Shown piece after piece: positions 1-8,782 of a stretch of 64,000 bases of DNA. Positions within the stretch are counted from its first letter, which is position 1. Every line of letters starts with the position of its first letter. The DNA comes from Bdellovibrio sp. BCCA. Its GTDB lineage: Bacteria > Bdellovibrionota > Bdellovibrionia > Bdellovibrionales > Bdellovibrionaceae. The position numbers and the translations under genes were made by a program. The stretch lies in assembly GCF_037996825.1 (NCBI RefSeq), contig NZ_JBBNAC010000001.1, positions 1,364,001 to 1,428,000 on the forward strand. The letters are read 5' to 3'. Under the pieces are notes generated by a model that was given only the letters and a program-made list of their open reading frames with translations, made no database searches and was not told the DNA's origin.

Positions 1-382
1 TATCTTCCCAATTGCGCACAACTTCAGCAGAGTCTGCGACAGCCACGTCACCAAAAACATGGGGATGACGGCGCACAAGTTTTTCGGAGATCGAAGCAAT
101 GACATCATCCATCGTGAAAGCGCCGCGTTCAGAAGCAAGTTGTGCGTGCAGAACAACTTGGAAAAGAACATCTCCGAGTTCTTCTTTCATTTTCGCGTCT
201 TTTTCAGAGCTGGCGGGGTTTTCAAGAACTTCGACGAGCTCATGAGTTTCTTCGATTGCGTATTGAGTCAAGGATTCGTGAGTTTGCTCTTTATCCCAAG
301 GACAACCATCAGGGCCACGAAGGCTGGATACGATCTCGACTAAGGACTCAATTTGACGTAAGTTAGAAGGAATGCGCGCCAT
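1..382 (-). CDS. mazG: MazG nucleoside triphosphate pyrophosphohydrolase (3' end missing)
   Basis: About 127 N-terminal residues are visible before the window edge cuts the gene. MazG hydrolyses (d)NTPs to NMP and pyrophosphate, cleaning the nucleotide pool. The translation shows the family signature GCPWDKEQTH near residue 27, followed by the metal-binding EExxE motif (EETHE) and the later ExxD (ELGD), then the conserved RRHPHVFGD. The ATG at 382 has a GAGG Shine-Dalgarno about six bases upstream. The gene is divergent from pgpH with about 124 bases between them. Confidence 0.9.
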   Translation of the reverse strand, partial: MARIPSNLRQIESLVEIVSSLRGPDGCPWDKEQTHESLTQYAIEETHELVEVLENPASSEKDAKMKEELGDVLFQVVLHAQLASERGAFTMDDVIASISEKLVRRHPHVFGDVAVADSAEVVRNWED

Positions 383-440
383 GAAAAGCCTCGACTTTCT
401 GATGGAATCTCTTCATAGCTAGCACAATTACAGAGTGATT

Positions 441-469
441 TCGACAATTTTCGTAAAACACGTTAGGGT
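441..469 (+). promoter_or_regulatory. Candidate sigma-70 promoter for pgpH-ybeY
   Basis: TCGACA (441-446) and TAGGGT (464-469) are separated by 17 bases. Start of transcription would be near 476, giving a leader of about 30 bases before the pgpH ATG. The -35 matches 5/6 and the -10 only 3/6, so support is moderate. Confidence 0.4.
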
Positions 470-506
470 AGTGTTAATGCCCTTTTAAGGATTACAGACT
501 AAGGAT

Positions 507-2921
507 ATGCAACGAGCAAAGAATTCCAAAAAAGGCGAGAGTCCCGCGACTCGAGTCAGCTATGAAGATCACAGTCTTAAGTTTTTGGACTGGGTGGATT
601 CTATTGGTCTGGAGAAAACTTTCTTCGGCCGCATCGTGCAGATCATGGAAGAAAAGTTCTTCATCCGTCGTGCGGCTTTGATCTTCCTGTATTGCGTCCT
701 GTTGTCCTACACAATCTTCTATCAATTCGATATTCCGTATAACTTCAACGTCGGTGACGTCGCGAAGTTTGATGTGGCTTCACCAATCGGTTTTGAAATG
801 ACCGATGAGGTGACAACAGAGGAGAAGCGTCTCAAATCAGAATACGCCGTGCCTATCGTTTATGACTATGACACGTCCGTTTTTGAAAGAGTGTCGGTAA
901 ATCTTATTCACTCCTTCAGAACGATGCGTGCTTACTACCGCGAAACAAAGTGGCCCACGGCGCCAGCGGCGTATCGTGCAAAAGTAAAAGACTTCTTCCA
1001 ATACAAAAAACAATTTGAAAAAGAATTGGGAGTCGGCGTTTCTGACTTTATGTTTGAATGGCTGATTGATCTTAAGTTCAACCCTCGTATTGAAGCCGTG
1101 ATCATTAGAAACCTTGAAAGCTGGTACGATAAAAGGATCGCGGAAGCGCCAGATCGTTTTATTCCAGCCAACCAACTGAACGTCTTGGCTCGCGTTGTTC
1201 ATAAAAATAACTTAGGTAAAGAATTTCCCATTGCTCGCGAAGAGATTCTAGATCTTCAAGCCCCTGAAAACTTCGAGTTTGACTCTAAAAAAGACCTCAA
1301 TCGTTTCTCTGAATCAGACCAGGCCAACTTACTTTACTTCGCTCGCTCTCTTCTTGTGCCAAACCTCACTTTGAACAAACAAGAAACCGCCTCAAGAAGA
1401 CAAGCTGCTCGCGATGCTGTCATTCCAGTCACAATCACAATCAAAAAGAATCAAACAATCATCACGCAAGGTTCTGTGATCCAGCCATTCCAAATGGCGG
1501 TGATTAAACAGATCGAAAACATCCGTGCTGATAAGCGCAAAGACGTGATGGCTCTTTCGATGGCGTTTATGCTTTCAGTGGCGATCATGGTGTTCTTCTC
1601 GTACTTAAAGCGCTTTACGATGAACAAAGTAAAGATCGACTTTAAAGACGTGACAGTCATGATGTTGATTGCGTTCGGAGTAATCTTCTTCACAAAAATT
1701 TATCTTTTCGTAACAGACGCCGCCTTCGCGTCAAAGATGGGCCACATCCTTCCGCCAGCAGTGTTTTTGTTTGCAGCACCGGTGGCGGCAGGACCGATGC
1801 TTGTTGGTTTGCTCATTACCTACGGCGAAATCGTATGGCTTTTCACGGCGTTCTTATCGGTGTGCTTAGGAATCATGGTGGACTACAACTATCCATTCAT
1901 GTTCGTCACACTTGTCGGCGGTATCGCCGCAGCTCGCGGTGTTTTCAACTGTAAAACGCGTAATGACGTTTACTTCGCTGGTGTGCGCACAGGGCTTATT
2001 AATGCGCTCATGATCGCCTTCATTCTTACAATGACGAAGTTCGATCAAGAGGGCGGAGTAAAAGAAATTCTTCTTTCAATTCCAGCAGGCTTTATCGGCG
2101 GAATCTTTAGTGCACTTGTGGCAATGATGTTCATTCCACTTTTGGAATCCATCTTCAACTACACAACAGACGTAAAACTTTTAGAACTGAGCAACCTCAA
2201 TCATCCGCTTTTAAAAGAAATGATCGTGAAAGCGCCAGGAACTTATCACCACTCTATGATGGTAGGGTCGATGGTGGAAGCAGCGGCCGAGGAAATCGGC
2301 GCAAATCCTTTACTCGGAAAAGTCATGTGCTACTACCACGACATCGGAAAGATGGAGCACGCCAATTATTTTATCGAGAATCAAAAGCCAGGACATAATC
2401 CGCACGATCATATTTCTCCGTTTATGAGTAAGACCTTGCTTGTCGCTCACGTCAAAGACGGTATTGAGATGGGAACGTCTTACAAACTCGGTAAACCGAT
2501 CCTTGATGGCATCATCCAACATCATGGAACAACGTTGATCTCTTACTTCTATAACAAGGCTCTTGATCTAAAAAAAGAAGATGATCCAGAAATTAGCGAC
2601 AACGACTTCCGCTATCCGGGACCGAAGCCACAATTCCGCGAATCTGCTCTGTGCATGTTGGCGGATAGTATCGAAGCCGCTGCTCGCTCTTTGGATGAGC
2701 CAACGCCAACACGTTTGCAAAACATCGTTCGTAATATCATTCAAAGAAAGTTTTCAGACGGACAGTTGGATGAGTGTAATCTGACCCTCAAAGATATTTC
2801 TAAAGTGGAAGCCGCCTTTGTGCGCATTCTTCTTGGTATTTACCATCAACGTATCGATTATCCAAAAAGCGCCGGTGGCGGTTTAGGAGATGTCGGTCAA
2901 GTGACGCCATCGCAAGGGTAG
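507..2921 (+). CDS. pgpH: PgpH-type 7TM-HD membrane phosphodiesterase
   Basis: An 804-residue inner-membrane protein of the 7TMR-HD family. Order of parts: cytoplasmic N-terminus, membrane segment around residues 56-75, a large extracytoplasmic domain (about 80-340), a seven-helix membrane block (about 350-555), then a cytoplasmic HD domain. The metal-binding HD motif is intact, with H581/H582 in TYHHSMM and H611-D612 in YYHDIGK. Characterised members (Listeria PgpH) hydrolyse cyclic di-AMP; that substrate is inferred here. Its stop is two bases before the ybeY start, so the two genes are probably co-translated, an arrangement (HD-7TM next to ybeY) common in bacteria. Confidence 0.88.
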   Translation: MQRAKNSKKGESPATRVSYEDHSLKFLDWVDSIGLEKTFFGRIVQIMEEKFFIRRAALIFLYCVLLSYTIFYQFDIPYNFNVGDVAKFDVASPIGFEMTDEVTTEEKRLKSEYAVPIVYDYDTSVFERVSVNLIHSFRTMRAYYRETKWPTAPAAYRAKVKDFFQYKKQFEKELGVGVSDFMFEWLIDLKFNPRIEAVIIRNLESWYDKRIAEAPDRFIPANQLNVLARVVHKNNLGKEFPIAREEILDLQAPENFEFDSKKDLNRFSESDQANLLYFARSLLVPNLTLNKQETASRRQAARDAVIPVTITIKKNQTIITQGSVIQPFQMAVIKQIENIRADKRKDVMALSMAFMLSVAIMVFFSYLKRFTMNKVKIDFKDVTVMMLIAFGVIFFTKIYLFVTDAAFASKMGHILPPAVFLFAAPVAAGPMLVGLLITYGEIVWLFTAFLSVCLGIMVDYNYPFMFVTLVGGIAAARGVFNCKTRNDVYFAGVRTGLINALMIAFILTMTKFDQEGGVKEILLSIPAGFIGGIFSALVAMMFIPLLESIFNYTTDVKLLELSNLNHPLLKEMIVKAPGTYHHSMMVGSMVEAAAEEIGANPLLGKVMCYYHDIGKMEHANYFIENQKPGHNPHDHISPFMSKTLLVAHVKDGIEMGTSYKLGKPILDGIIQHHGTTLISYFYNKALDLKKEDDPEISDNDFRYPGPKPQFRESALCMLADSIEAAARSLDEPTPTRLQNIVRNIIQRKFSDGQLDECNLTLKDISKVEAAFVRILLGIYHQRIDYPKSAGGGLGDVGQVTPSQG

Positions 2922-2923
2922 AC

Positions 2924-3373
2924 ATGCAAGTTCTGATCGTGAATGAGTCGAAACACGCCGTTCCTCGCAAATTCGTTAATGAATGGATGGAAGACATCAC
3001 AGCGGAACTAAGAAAGCGCAAAGTTCTTAAGATGGCTCAAGCCTCGCGCGAACTCACATTGGTGTTCTTAGATAAAAAGCCCGCACAAAAAATCAATTTT
3101 GAATTTCGTGGCAAAGACTACGCAACAGATGTTCTTAGCTTTGACTCCATGGATCCAAGTTCTTTCGGAGAATTGGTTCTGTGCCCCGAAGTTTTAAAAC
3201 GCCAAGCCAAGGAACATAAACTCACGTATCAGCAAGAGCTGGGTTACATGCTCCTCCACGGAGTTCTGCATCTTTTAGGATACGATCATGAAACAAACGA
3301 GAAAGACGCTCGTGAAATGTTCGGCCTTCAAGACGCTGTCTTTGAGAAGCTTTTGAAAAAAGTTTCTAGATAA
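2924..3373 (+). CDS. ybeY: YbeY endoribonuclease, rRNA maturation factor
   Basis: 149 residues, typical length. YbeY is a single-strand-specific zinc endoribonuclease needed for 16S rRNA 3' maturation and ribosome quality control. The zinc site HGVLHLLGYDH (H112, H116, H122; H-x3-H-x5-H) is intact and the upstream YATDVLSF block is the family's other conserved segment. The start lies two bases after the pgpH stop, so expression is likely coupled to pgpH. Confidence 0.95.
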   Translation: MQVLIVNESKHAVPRKFVNEWMEDITAELRKRKVLKMAQASRELTLVFLDKKPAQKINFEFRGKDYATDVLSFDSMDPSSFGELVLCPEVLKRQAKEHKLTYQQELGYMLLHGVLHLLGYDHETNEKDAREMFGLQDAVFEKLLKKVSR

Positions 3374-3546
3374 ATTTAGCTCCTCATCCTATATATTCGC
3401 TCTCACAGAAAAATCTCGCGGAAAATCCCCGAAAGCGCCCATTTGCGCACCTTGATTTGTTTAAACATTAGGCGATTCACATCTCGGCAATGAGTGCATT
3501 GCGCTCAATCCTCTTTATTTCGCAAATCGTCGAAAAAAGGCCCCTT

Positions 3547-3560
3547 GGCACTGAGATTGT
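3547..3560 (+). promoter_or_regulatory. Possible -24/-12 (sigma-54) element, ambiguous
   Basis: GG at 3547-3548 and GT at 3559-3560 are ten bases apart inside TTGGCACTGAGATTGTA, close to the TGGCAC-N5-TTGC consensus but with GT in place of GC. Start would be near 3572. A sigma-70 -10 reading (TGTAAT, 3558-3563) overlaps the same bases without a good -35. It would serve only the short unit ending at 3637. Confidence 0.25.
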
Positions 3561-3562
3561 AA

Positions 3563-3637
3563 TAGGGAGATTTCGTGTTCTCCCTAGTTGTCGCCTCCGA
3601 GAGCTTTCCCCCTCCCTGTTCTCGGAGGCGTTTTTCT
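3563..3637 (+). ncRNA. Candidate short RNA unit: perfect dyad followed by a strong terminator hairpin
   Basis: Two perfect inverted repeats lie back to back between ybeY and prfB. TAGGGAGA (3563-3570) pairs with TCTCCCTA (3579-3586) across an eight-base loop. CGCCTCCGAGA (3592-3602) pairs with TCTCGGAGGCG (3620-3630) across a 17-base loop rich in C, and a T-run follows. The second hairpin begins over 200 bases after the ybeY stop, so it may end a separate small RNA rather than the ybeY message. The first dyad could equally be a DNA operator, because the predicted starts (about 3570-3572) fall inside it. Confidence 0.35.
3592..3637 (+). terminator. Rho-independent terminator upstream of prfB
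   Basis: An 11-bp perfect GC-rich stem with a 17-base loop (3603-3619, C-rich) is followed by TTTTTCT. It separates pgpH-ybeY from prfB. Confidence 0.85.
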
Positions 3638-3664
3638 TGACAGACGTGTCCTCCCGGATAAACT
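3637..3664 (+). promoter_or_regulatory. prfB promoter, probably giving a leaderless message
   Basis: A perfect TTGACA (3637-3642) overlaps the T-tail of the preceding terminator. After 16 bases comes TAAACT (3659-3664). Start would be at about 3671-3672, which is the A of the prfB ATG. No Shine-Dalgarno is visible in front of that ATG, in keeping with leaderless translation. Confidence 0.5.
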
Positions 3665-3671
3665 CTTTGGC

Positions 3672-4803
3672 ATGTCTATCATTACGGAATCTTCCGAAAT
3701 CAAAAGTAGAATCGCGGCTCTCGAAAGTTTCTCAAAGGAACTTCGGGGGTATCTTTGACCTAGATAAAAAGAAAAAACGTCTGGACGAGCTTGCCATTCA
3801 AGCCGAAAACCCCGCTATTTGGGAAAAACCTGCCGAAATGCAAAAGATTAACAAAGAAAAATCCCTGCTTGAAAGAGCGGTGGGAGAGTTCGATTCTTTT
3901 GCCAATCGTCTGAGCGATGCCGAAGTGCTTTTAGAAATGGCGATGGAAGCGCAGGATGAAAGCAGTTTCACGGAAGTGAAAAACGAAGTCGCTTCTCTTG
4001 AAAAGTACGGACAAGAATTAGAACTAAAACGTGTCTTGAGCGGAGAGCTTGACGCCAACAGCGCGTATCTTTCTATCAATTCAGGCGCCGGTGGAACAGA
4101 GTCTTGCGACTGGGCGCAAATGCTTCTGCGTATGTACACTCGTTACGCGGATAAGCATGGTTATAAAGTTCAAATCGTCGAGATGACCGAGGGTGAGGGT
4201 GCGGGTATTAAATCATGCACGCTTTTGATTGAAGGCCCTTATGCTTACGGATATTTGAAAGCAGAATCAGGAGTGCATCGCTTGGTGCGTATTTCTCCGT
4301 TTGATTCGAACGCTCGGCGCCATACATCTTTTGCATCTGTCTTTGCTTGGGCCGAGGTTGATGACGATATCAATATCGAAGTTCGTCCTGAAGACATTCG
4401 TGTCGAAACATTTAGATCGAGCGGCGCCGGTGGACAGCACGTCAATAAGACGGACTCTGCGGTTCGTATGTATCATATTCCAACGGGCATCGTTGTTTCT
4501 TGCCAAATGGAACGCTCACAAATTCAAAACCGTGAAAAGGCGATGAAGATGTTGAAGGCGCGCCTTTACGAAGTTGAAATCGAAAAACGCAACGCCGAAA
4601 AAGACGCGATGAATTCGCAAAAGAAAGCCAACGAGTGGGGATCGCAAATTCGCTCTTACGTGATGCACCCTTATCAAATGGTGAAAGACCACCGCACGGA
4701 TTATGAAACCAATCAGGTAGATGATGTGATGGATGGAGATCTGGATGGCTTCATTATGGCTTACTTAAAAGAGCAAATTAAAACCGAGGCTCAACCTTCG
4801 TGA
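3672..4803 (+). CDS. prfB: Peptide chain release factor 2 with programmed +1 frameshift
   Basis: RF2 recognises UGA and UAA and releases the finished peptide. Translation from ATG 3672 gives 28 codons ending at an in-frame TGA (3756-3758). The message then has to slip +1 at CTT-TGA-C, as in Escherichia coli, after the SD-like CGGGGG (3744-3749), and continues from GAC 3757 for 348 codons (total about 376). The SPF anticodon-like tripeptide (VRISPFDSN) and the GGQ motif (GAGGQHVNKTDS) are intact. Reading only the downstream frame back to an upstream start would give a wrong N-terminus. The stop overlaps the lolC/E GTG. Confidence 0.95.
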
Positions 4804-6029
4804 ATAAATCATTAGCATGGATCTCATGGCGACTTTTGATCTCCCGAAATACTTTATTCGGGGGCTCAACGCCGTTGTCGCTTTTGGGATTGGTGCTGGG
4901 CGTGGCAGCGTTGGTTGCTTCCATGGCCGTGATGAGTGGTTTTGAATCGACGTTAAAAAAAGCTATGGCCGATGTCTCAGGACATGCACAAGTCATGAAG
5001 CGCTCACGATTTCCTGATGACTGGAAGGAATTGGAAGATCGCATTCGTAAAGCCGAGCCAACATTGGTGTCTGCTTCGCGTTTTGTTTTTATTGAAGCTG
5101 TTCTTGCGCATGAAGGAAAAATTTCCGGAATTCTTATTCAAGGTGTCGACACCGAGCGCGTTAATAAAGTTTTAAATTTTAAAAATCGCGTGGTGAGTGG
5201 ATCAGACGATTTAACTCCACCGAGCGAAGTGCCGCTCGCACTCGTCGGTAAAGGGCTTGCTAATAAAATGGGCCTTAAAGTGGGCGACAAGTTCCGCGTT
5301 GTTGTTCCCGTCGCTGATGCTGTAGACCCGTCAAAGTTCCAACGCCGTGTTGGTCAGTTTCAAGTTCAAGGAATTTTGGATCTTGGAAAATACGAGTGGA
5401 ACGAAAGATTTATTCTTGCGGATCTTAAAGCAGCACAAAATCTAGCGGACATCGGGGATCGTTATTCAGGTCTTTTGCTGCGCTTTGAAGATGTGGACCA
5501 CGCCCGAGATGCGGCATTTAATCTGAGCGGCGTTTTAGGTTCCCCCTATTGGGTGCGCGATTGGCGCGATTCCAATGAAAATCTTTTTGAGGCCGTGCAA
5601 GTCGAGCGTCCGGGTATTTTCTTTGTCGTTCTTGTGATCACGTTGGTCGCAGCTTTTAATATTTCTGCGACATTGTTTGTGAACGTCGTTCGTCGTTATA
5701 AAGATATCGCTATTCTAAAAACTGTCGGTTTTTCCCGTAAGGACATCATCAAGGTTTTTGCGTTCCAAGGTCTATTCTTGGGTGGCATCGGTATTTTCTT
5801 TGGATTTCTTTTAGGATTTATTCTCTGTGGGCTTTTCGCCTTTGCGCAGTCTCGCTTGGGACTTATCGCTGGAGAAGTCTATCGTCTGGATTCGATCGAA
5901 TTAAATATTCGTCTTGTCGATTCCGTCGCTATTTGTATTGCAACGATGTTGATTTGTTTTATCGCGACTTTGGCTCCCGCTCGCCGTGGCGGAAGACTCA
6001 GTCCTGTTGAGGGGCTTCGCAATGAGTGA
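4800..6029 (+). CDS. LolC/LolE-family lipoprotein-releasing permease
   Basis: 409 residues. It forms the inner-membrane part of the LolCDE ABC exporter, which extracts outer-membrane lipoproteins for transfer to LolA. One membrane segment sits near residues 20-42, a large periplasmic MacB_PCD-like domain follows, and three C-terminal FtsX-type segments lie at about 275-300, 320-350 and 375-397. Only one permease gene is present, so the complex may be a homodimer, as with LolF in some bacteria. The GTG start overlaps the prfB stop (GTGA), and the 3' end overlaps lolD. Confidence 0.88.
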   Translation: MNKSLAWISWRLLISRNTLFGGSTPLSLLGLVLGVAALVASMAVMSGFESTLKKAMADVSGHAQVMKRSRFPDDWKELEDRIRKAEPTLVSASRFVFIEAVLAHEGKISGILIQGVDTERVNKVLNFKNRVVSGSDDLTPPSEVPLALVGKGLANKMGLKVGDKFRVVVPVADAVDPSKFQRRVGQFQVQGILDLGKYEWNERFILADLKAAQNLADIGDRYSGLLLRFEDVDHARDAAFNLSGVLGSPYWVRDWRDSNENLFEAVQVERPGIFFVVLVITLVAAFNISATLFVNVVRRYKDIAILKTVGFSRKDIIKVFAFQGLFLGGIGIFFGFLLGFILCGLFAFAQSRLGLIAGEVYRLDSIELNIRLVDSVAICIATMLICFIATLAPARRGGRLSPVEGLRNE

Positions 6030-6705
6030 TAGCAATGTTTTTCTTAAAGCCGTTGATATTCATAAATCTTACGCACAGGGTTCAGGCGAACTTGAAATCC
6101 TTCGCGGTGTGAGTCTTGAAATCAAAGAAGGGGAAGCGCTCGCGATTCTCGGAGCTTCGGGCGCAGGAAAGAGCACATTGCTACAGATCATGGGAACTCT
6201 GGATCGCCCTAATCGCGGCGAACTTTATTGTGAAGGTCGTGATCTTTTAGCGATGGGTGACGAAGAGCTTTCCCGTTTTAGGAATTCCGAAATGGGTTTT
6301 GTATTTCAGTTCCATCACTTGTTAGGTGAATTTTCAGCTTTGGAAAACGTGATGATCCCTTGCCGCGTGGCGGGGGAGTCCATCAAGGTCGCGCGCGAAA
6401 AAGCCATGCATCTTTTAAATTTTATGGGACTTGCCGAACGCGCTGAACACTTTCCAAGTCAGCTCTCAGGCGGGGAGCTTCAGCGTGTCGCTATTGCCAG
6501 AGCTCTTGTTCGTCATCCGAAAATTCTTTTCGCCGATGAGCCTACAGGAAACTTGGATTCCACAACGAGTGGAAAGATTCAGGAACTCTTTTTCCGTCTG
6601 AAAGAAGATATGAAGTTAGCACTCGTCATCGTCACGCATGATCTGACATTCGCAACGCGATTTCCTAAAGTCTATCGAATGAAAGACGGTCAGTGGCAGT
6701 CATAA
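6022..6705 (+). CDS. lolD: LolD lipoprotein-releasing ABC ATPase
   Basis: 227 residues from ATG 6022, which overlaps the end of the permease gene. A longer reading back to 5986 is only an extension into that gene. It shows Walker A GASGAGKST, the signature LSGGELQRVAIARAL and Walker B FADEPTGNLDS. It powers lipoprotein extraction together with the permease directly upstream; the overlap implies coupled translation. A GAGGGG-like ribosome site precedes the ATG. Confidence 0.93.
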   Translation: MSDSNVFLKAVDIHKSYAQGSGELEILRGVSLEIKEGEALAILGASGAGKSTLLQIMGTLDRPNRGELYCEGRDLLAMGDEELSRFRNSEMGFVFQFHHLLGEFSALENVMIPCRVAGESIKVAREKAMHLLNFMGLAERAEHFPSQLSGGELQRVAIARALVRHPKILFADEPTGNLDSTTSGKIQELFFRLKEDMKLALVIVTHDLTFATRFPKVYRMKDGQWQS

Positions 6706-6770
6706 TAAAAACTGCTTGAGACATATTTGTGAGTCTAAAATTGTTGTAATTTTTCAAAATCATTTTGCGT

Positions 6771-6785
6771 TTACCACTGCGGTAA
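6771..6785. repeat. Nested inverted repeats in the lolD-lipoprotein gap
   Basis: TTACC-actgc-GGTAA (6771-6785) sits within a wider pair, ATTGTTG (6740-6746) and CAACAAT (6791-6797). This accounts for part of the 258-base gap. No T-run follows, so it could be an operator or a weak RNA structure rather than a terminator. Confidence 0.3.
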
Positions 6786-6896
6786 TTGTGCAACAATAAT
6801 TGTGGCTTGCCGTCCACGTTGCTTCCACATGAGATGTTCGATGTGCGCTTTCGATTCAGTAATCCTAGGATAAACTCGCAATCAAAAATTTAACTC

Positions 6897-6922
6897 TTTA
6901 GTTTTTTTAAACCCGCCGATAA
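6897..6922 (+). promoter_or_regulatory. FliA (sigma-28)-like promoter
   Basis: GCCGATAA (6915-6922) is identical to the enterobacterial sigma-28 -10 box. TTTAGTTT (6897-6904) matches 6/8 of the -35 TAAAGTTT, with a ten-base spacer (consensus 11). Start would be near 6930. A dyad, GGTACT-t-AGTACC (6933-6945), and the ribosome site AGAGAGGGAG then lead to the lipoprotein ATG. The octamer alone is expected about twice by chance in this window, so the intergenic position and the -35 carry the case. Confidence 0.5.
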
Positions 6923-6963
6923 AGCCACGTCCGGTACTTAGTACCATTAAAGAGAGGGAGTTT

Positions 6964-8772
6964 ATGAGAAACGCAAAACGGATTTTACAAATATGTCTTG
7001 TTCCCACCTTGGGATTAAGTCTGTCAGCGTGTACAGGAAGTGGTGGCGGAGCAAGTTTAGATACATTGGATGTGTCAGGAGTTCTCAGTCTTGGTAATAG
7101 CACTCAAGGTTTAGAAAAAGTGCAAAGCTTTGCAGAGAAGGAAGATTCAGTCTCTGCCATGAGTGTGAACTTAGCGCTATATAAAGTGACCTGCGCCACG
7201 ACCACGCCCCCGATTCAAAGTGCGTCGGCGAGCGTAGGTAACGACGGCTCATTCACTGTGAGTATTCCAGGTGCGAAAGGTCAACCTTTGAGTTGTTTCC
7301 TTGTGGATTCCAACGGCGATAAAGCTGCAGACTTTATTATCGCGGATTCGTCGAAAAAAGATCTGAACGGAAACTCAGAGACGTCATCGACAGCGGCGTT
7401 TAAAGAGCATGCAAATTTAGGAACAATCAACTTTGACCCGAATGCAGGTGAAGTGACAGTTCCAAAAAGTAATATCGCAAGTGTTGTGGAAGAAAAGAAA
7501 GCTGCGGCAGCAAGTGTGTTTGATCCTTCGGGGGCATGGACGATTGGCTCCGTGGATTTTACATTGCCTCGGGGTGTGAAATCGCCGTGCCCGAGTAATG
7601 ATAACGATTGTCATGGTCCCCGCGCCAACCAGGCGATTTATTTAAAACTTTGGAAAGGTGTTGTGACAGCGGACAGTTCTGACATCTTTGGATTGCAAGT
7701 GTGGGAAGGTGCAAACTCCTTTGCAACTTGCGGTTCTAAAATCGGTTTAACGGCGGACATGAAAACAGCGTTGGGTGTGAACTTTAGCGCAAACGGCGCG
7801 GCTGATGCGGAGTTTTCTTTCTCAACATCAGTTCCAAATTTCCTTGATCAGATCACAAATCAAACAAGCACTGTGACTTTGACGGATGGTTGGAAGATGA
7901 GCACGGCGACTCTTCAACGTGACATCACAACAGGTTGCGGTCCTCGCGATATCACAATCGGTGGCGTGATGTACTCAAACGCTTGGGTGTGTGGTGCGGA
8001 CGGTTCCAATAACTATCAAGTGAGCTTGGGTGGTGGTTGTGTGGACTCGACAGGTAAGTCTGTGGAAGTGAATGATTGGTCTGGATTCACTGGCAATGCT
8101 TGTTCGATGTCTGTTGATAGCAACCACATTCGCACGAACACTTGCAATGGCAACGTGACAATCAGTGGACAATCTAAGGCTGTGACTTGCACAAATAAAT
8201 GGGTTGTGACGGATTCAAACGACGTTCTTAGAGCTGACAACGTGAACTTTGATTGGAACGCATTTAACACTGCAAATGGAATTTCTTCGAACAACGGTCA
8301 AACAACGTGTGCTTCGATTGCCAATGGCGGCAGTTCTGAGTCTTTGAAAATGGCGCAACTTCAGTGTTACGCCGATTACTACTGGCGTTCAGGTATGGAG
8401 CGCACAGAAAATGCCTGCCTTCCTCGCGTAGATATGGATTGGTCGGCAACGAACTCTGCAAACTTTGCGCACGTGGATAAAATCCGTCCGCAAGGTTTGG
8501 TGTTCTTTGAAAAATACGCGCCGTTTCCAGATGGCAGTGGTGGTTCTTTGATGACTCGTCAAGAACACTACGAGGGTGTGAGTGTGGATGGAACTAGTTG
8601 GGTGAACTGCCGCGTGATTGATGTCGGTGGTTTGACGATCAAGAAAGTCAGCGACACAAAACTTCTCGCGACTTACCAGTCTTCGCTTATCACAACAAGC
8701 ACATCGAAACCTGCATGCTTAGCGAAGTTCAACGGCACTCGTGAGTCTTACGTTTTCTATCTCAATAAATAA
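6964..8772 (+). CDS. Large exported lipoprotein of unknown function
   Basis: 602 residues beginning with a lipoprotein signal peptide; the lipobox LSAC has its cysteine at residue 23, followed by a Gly/Ser-rich tether. I recognise no domain. The C-terminal half is rich in Cys, Asn, Ser and Thr (for example CSMS, CNGN, CTNK, CYADYYW), suggesting an extracytoplasmic beta-rich fold with disulfides. A strong ribosome site and its own FliA-like promoter lie upstream and tandem hairpins lie downstream, so it is probably a monocistronic, well-expressed gene, possibly of the motile attack phase. Confidence 0.75.
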   Translation: MRNAKRILQICLVPTLGLSLSACTGSGGGASLDTLDVSGVLSLGNSTQGLEKVQSFAEKEDSVSAMSVNLALYKVTCATTTPPIQSASASVGNDGSFTVSIPGAKGQPLSCFLVDSNGDKAADFIIADSSKKDLNGNSETSSTAAFKEHANLGTINFDPNAGEVTVPKSNIASVVEEKKAAAASVFDPSGAWTIGSVDFTLPRGVKSPCPSNDNDCHGPRANQAIYLKLWKGVVTADSSDIFGLQVWEGANSFATCGSKIGLTADMKTALGVNFSANGAADAEFSFSTSVPNFLDQITNQTSTVTLTDGWKMSTATLQRDITTGCGPRDITIGGVMYSNAWVCGADGSNNYQVSLGGGCVDSTGKSVEVNDWSGFTGNACSMSVDSNHIRTNTCNGNVTISGQSKAVTCTNKWVVTDSNDVLRADNVNFDWNAFNTANGISSNNGQTTCASIANGGSSESLKMAQLQCYADYYWRSGMERTENACLPRVDMDWSATNSANFAHVDKIRPQGLVFFEKYAPFPDGSGGSLMTRQEHYEGVSVDGTSWVNCRVIDVGGLTIKKVSDTKLLATYQSSLITTSTSKPACLAKFNGTRESYVFYLNK

Positions 8773-8782
8773 TGAATTCTAC

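Noticed and set aside
3490-3671. Upstream extension of the prfB main frame
   Set aside because: It runs through the terminator hairpin. The 28-codon frame from 3672 plus the frameshift explains the N-terminus.
6911-6950. Segment with GATAAAGCC and GGTAC reminiscent of a cyclic di-GMP riboswitch
   Set aside because: It is too short, and the GCAAACC receptor and second stem are missing. The FliA promoter and a small dyad explain it better.
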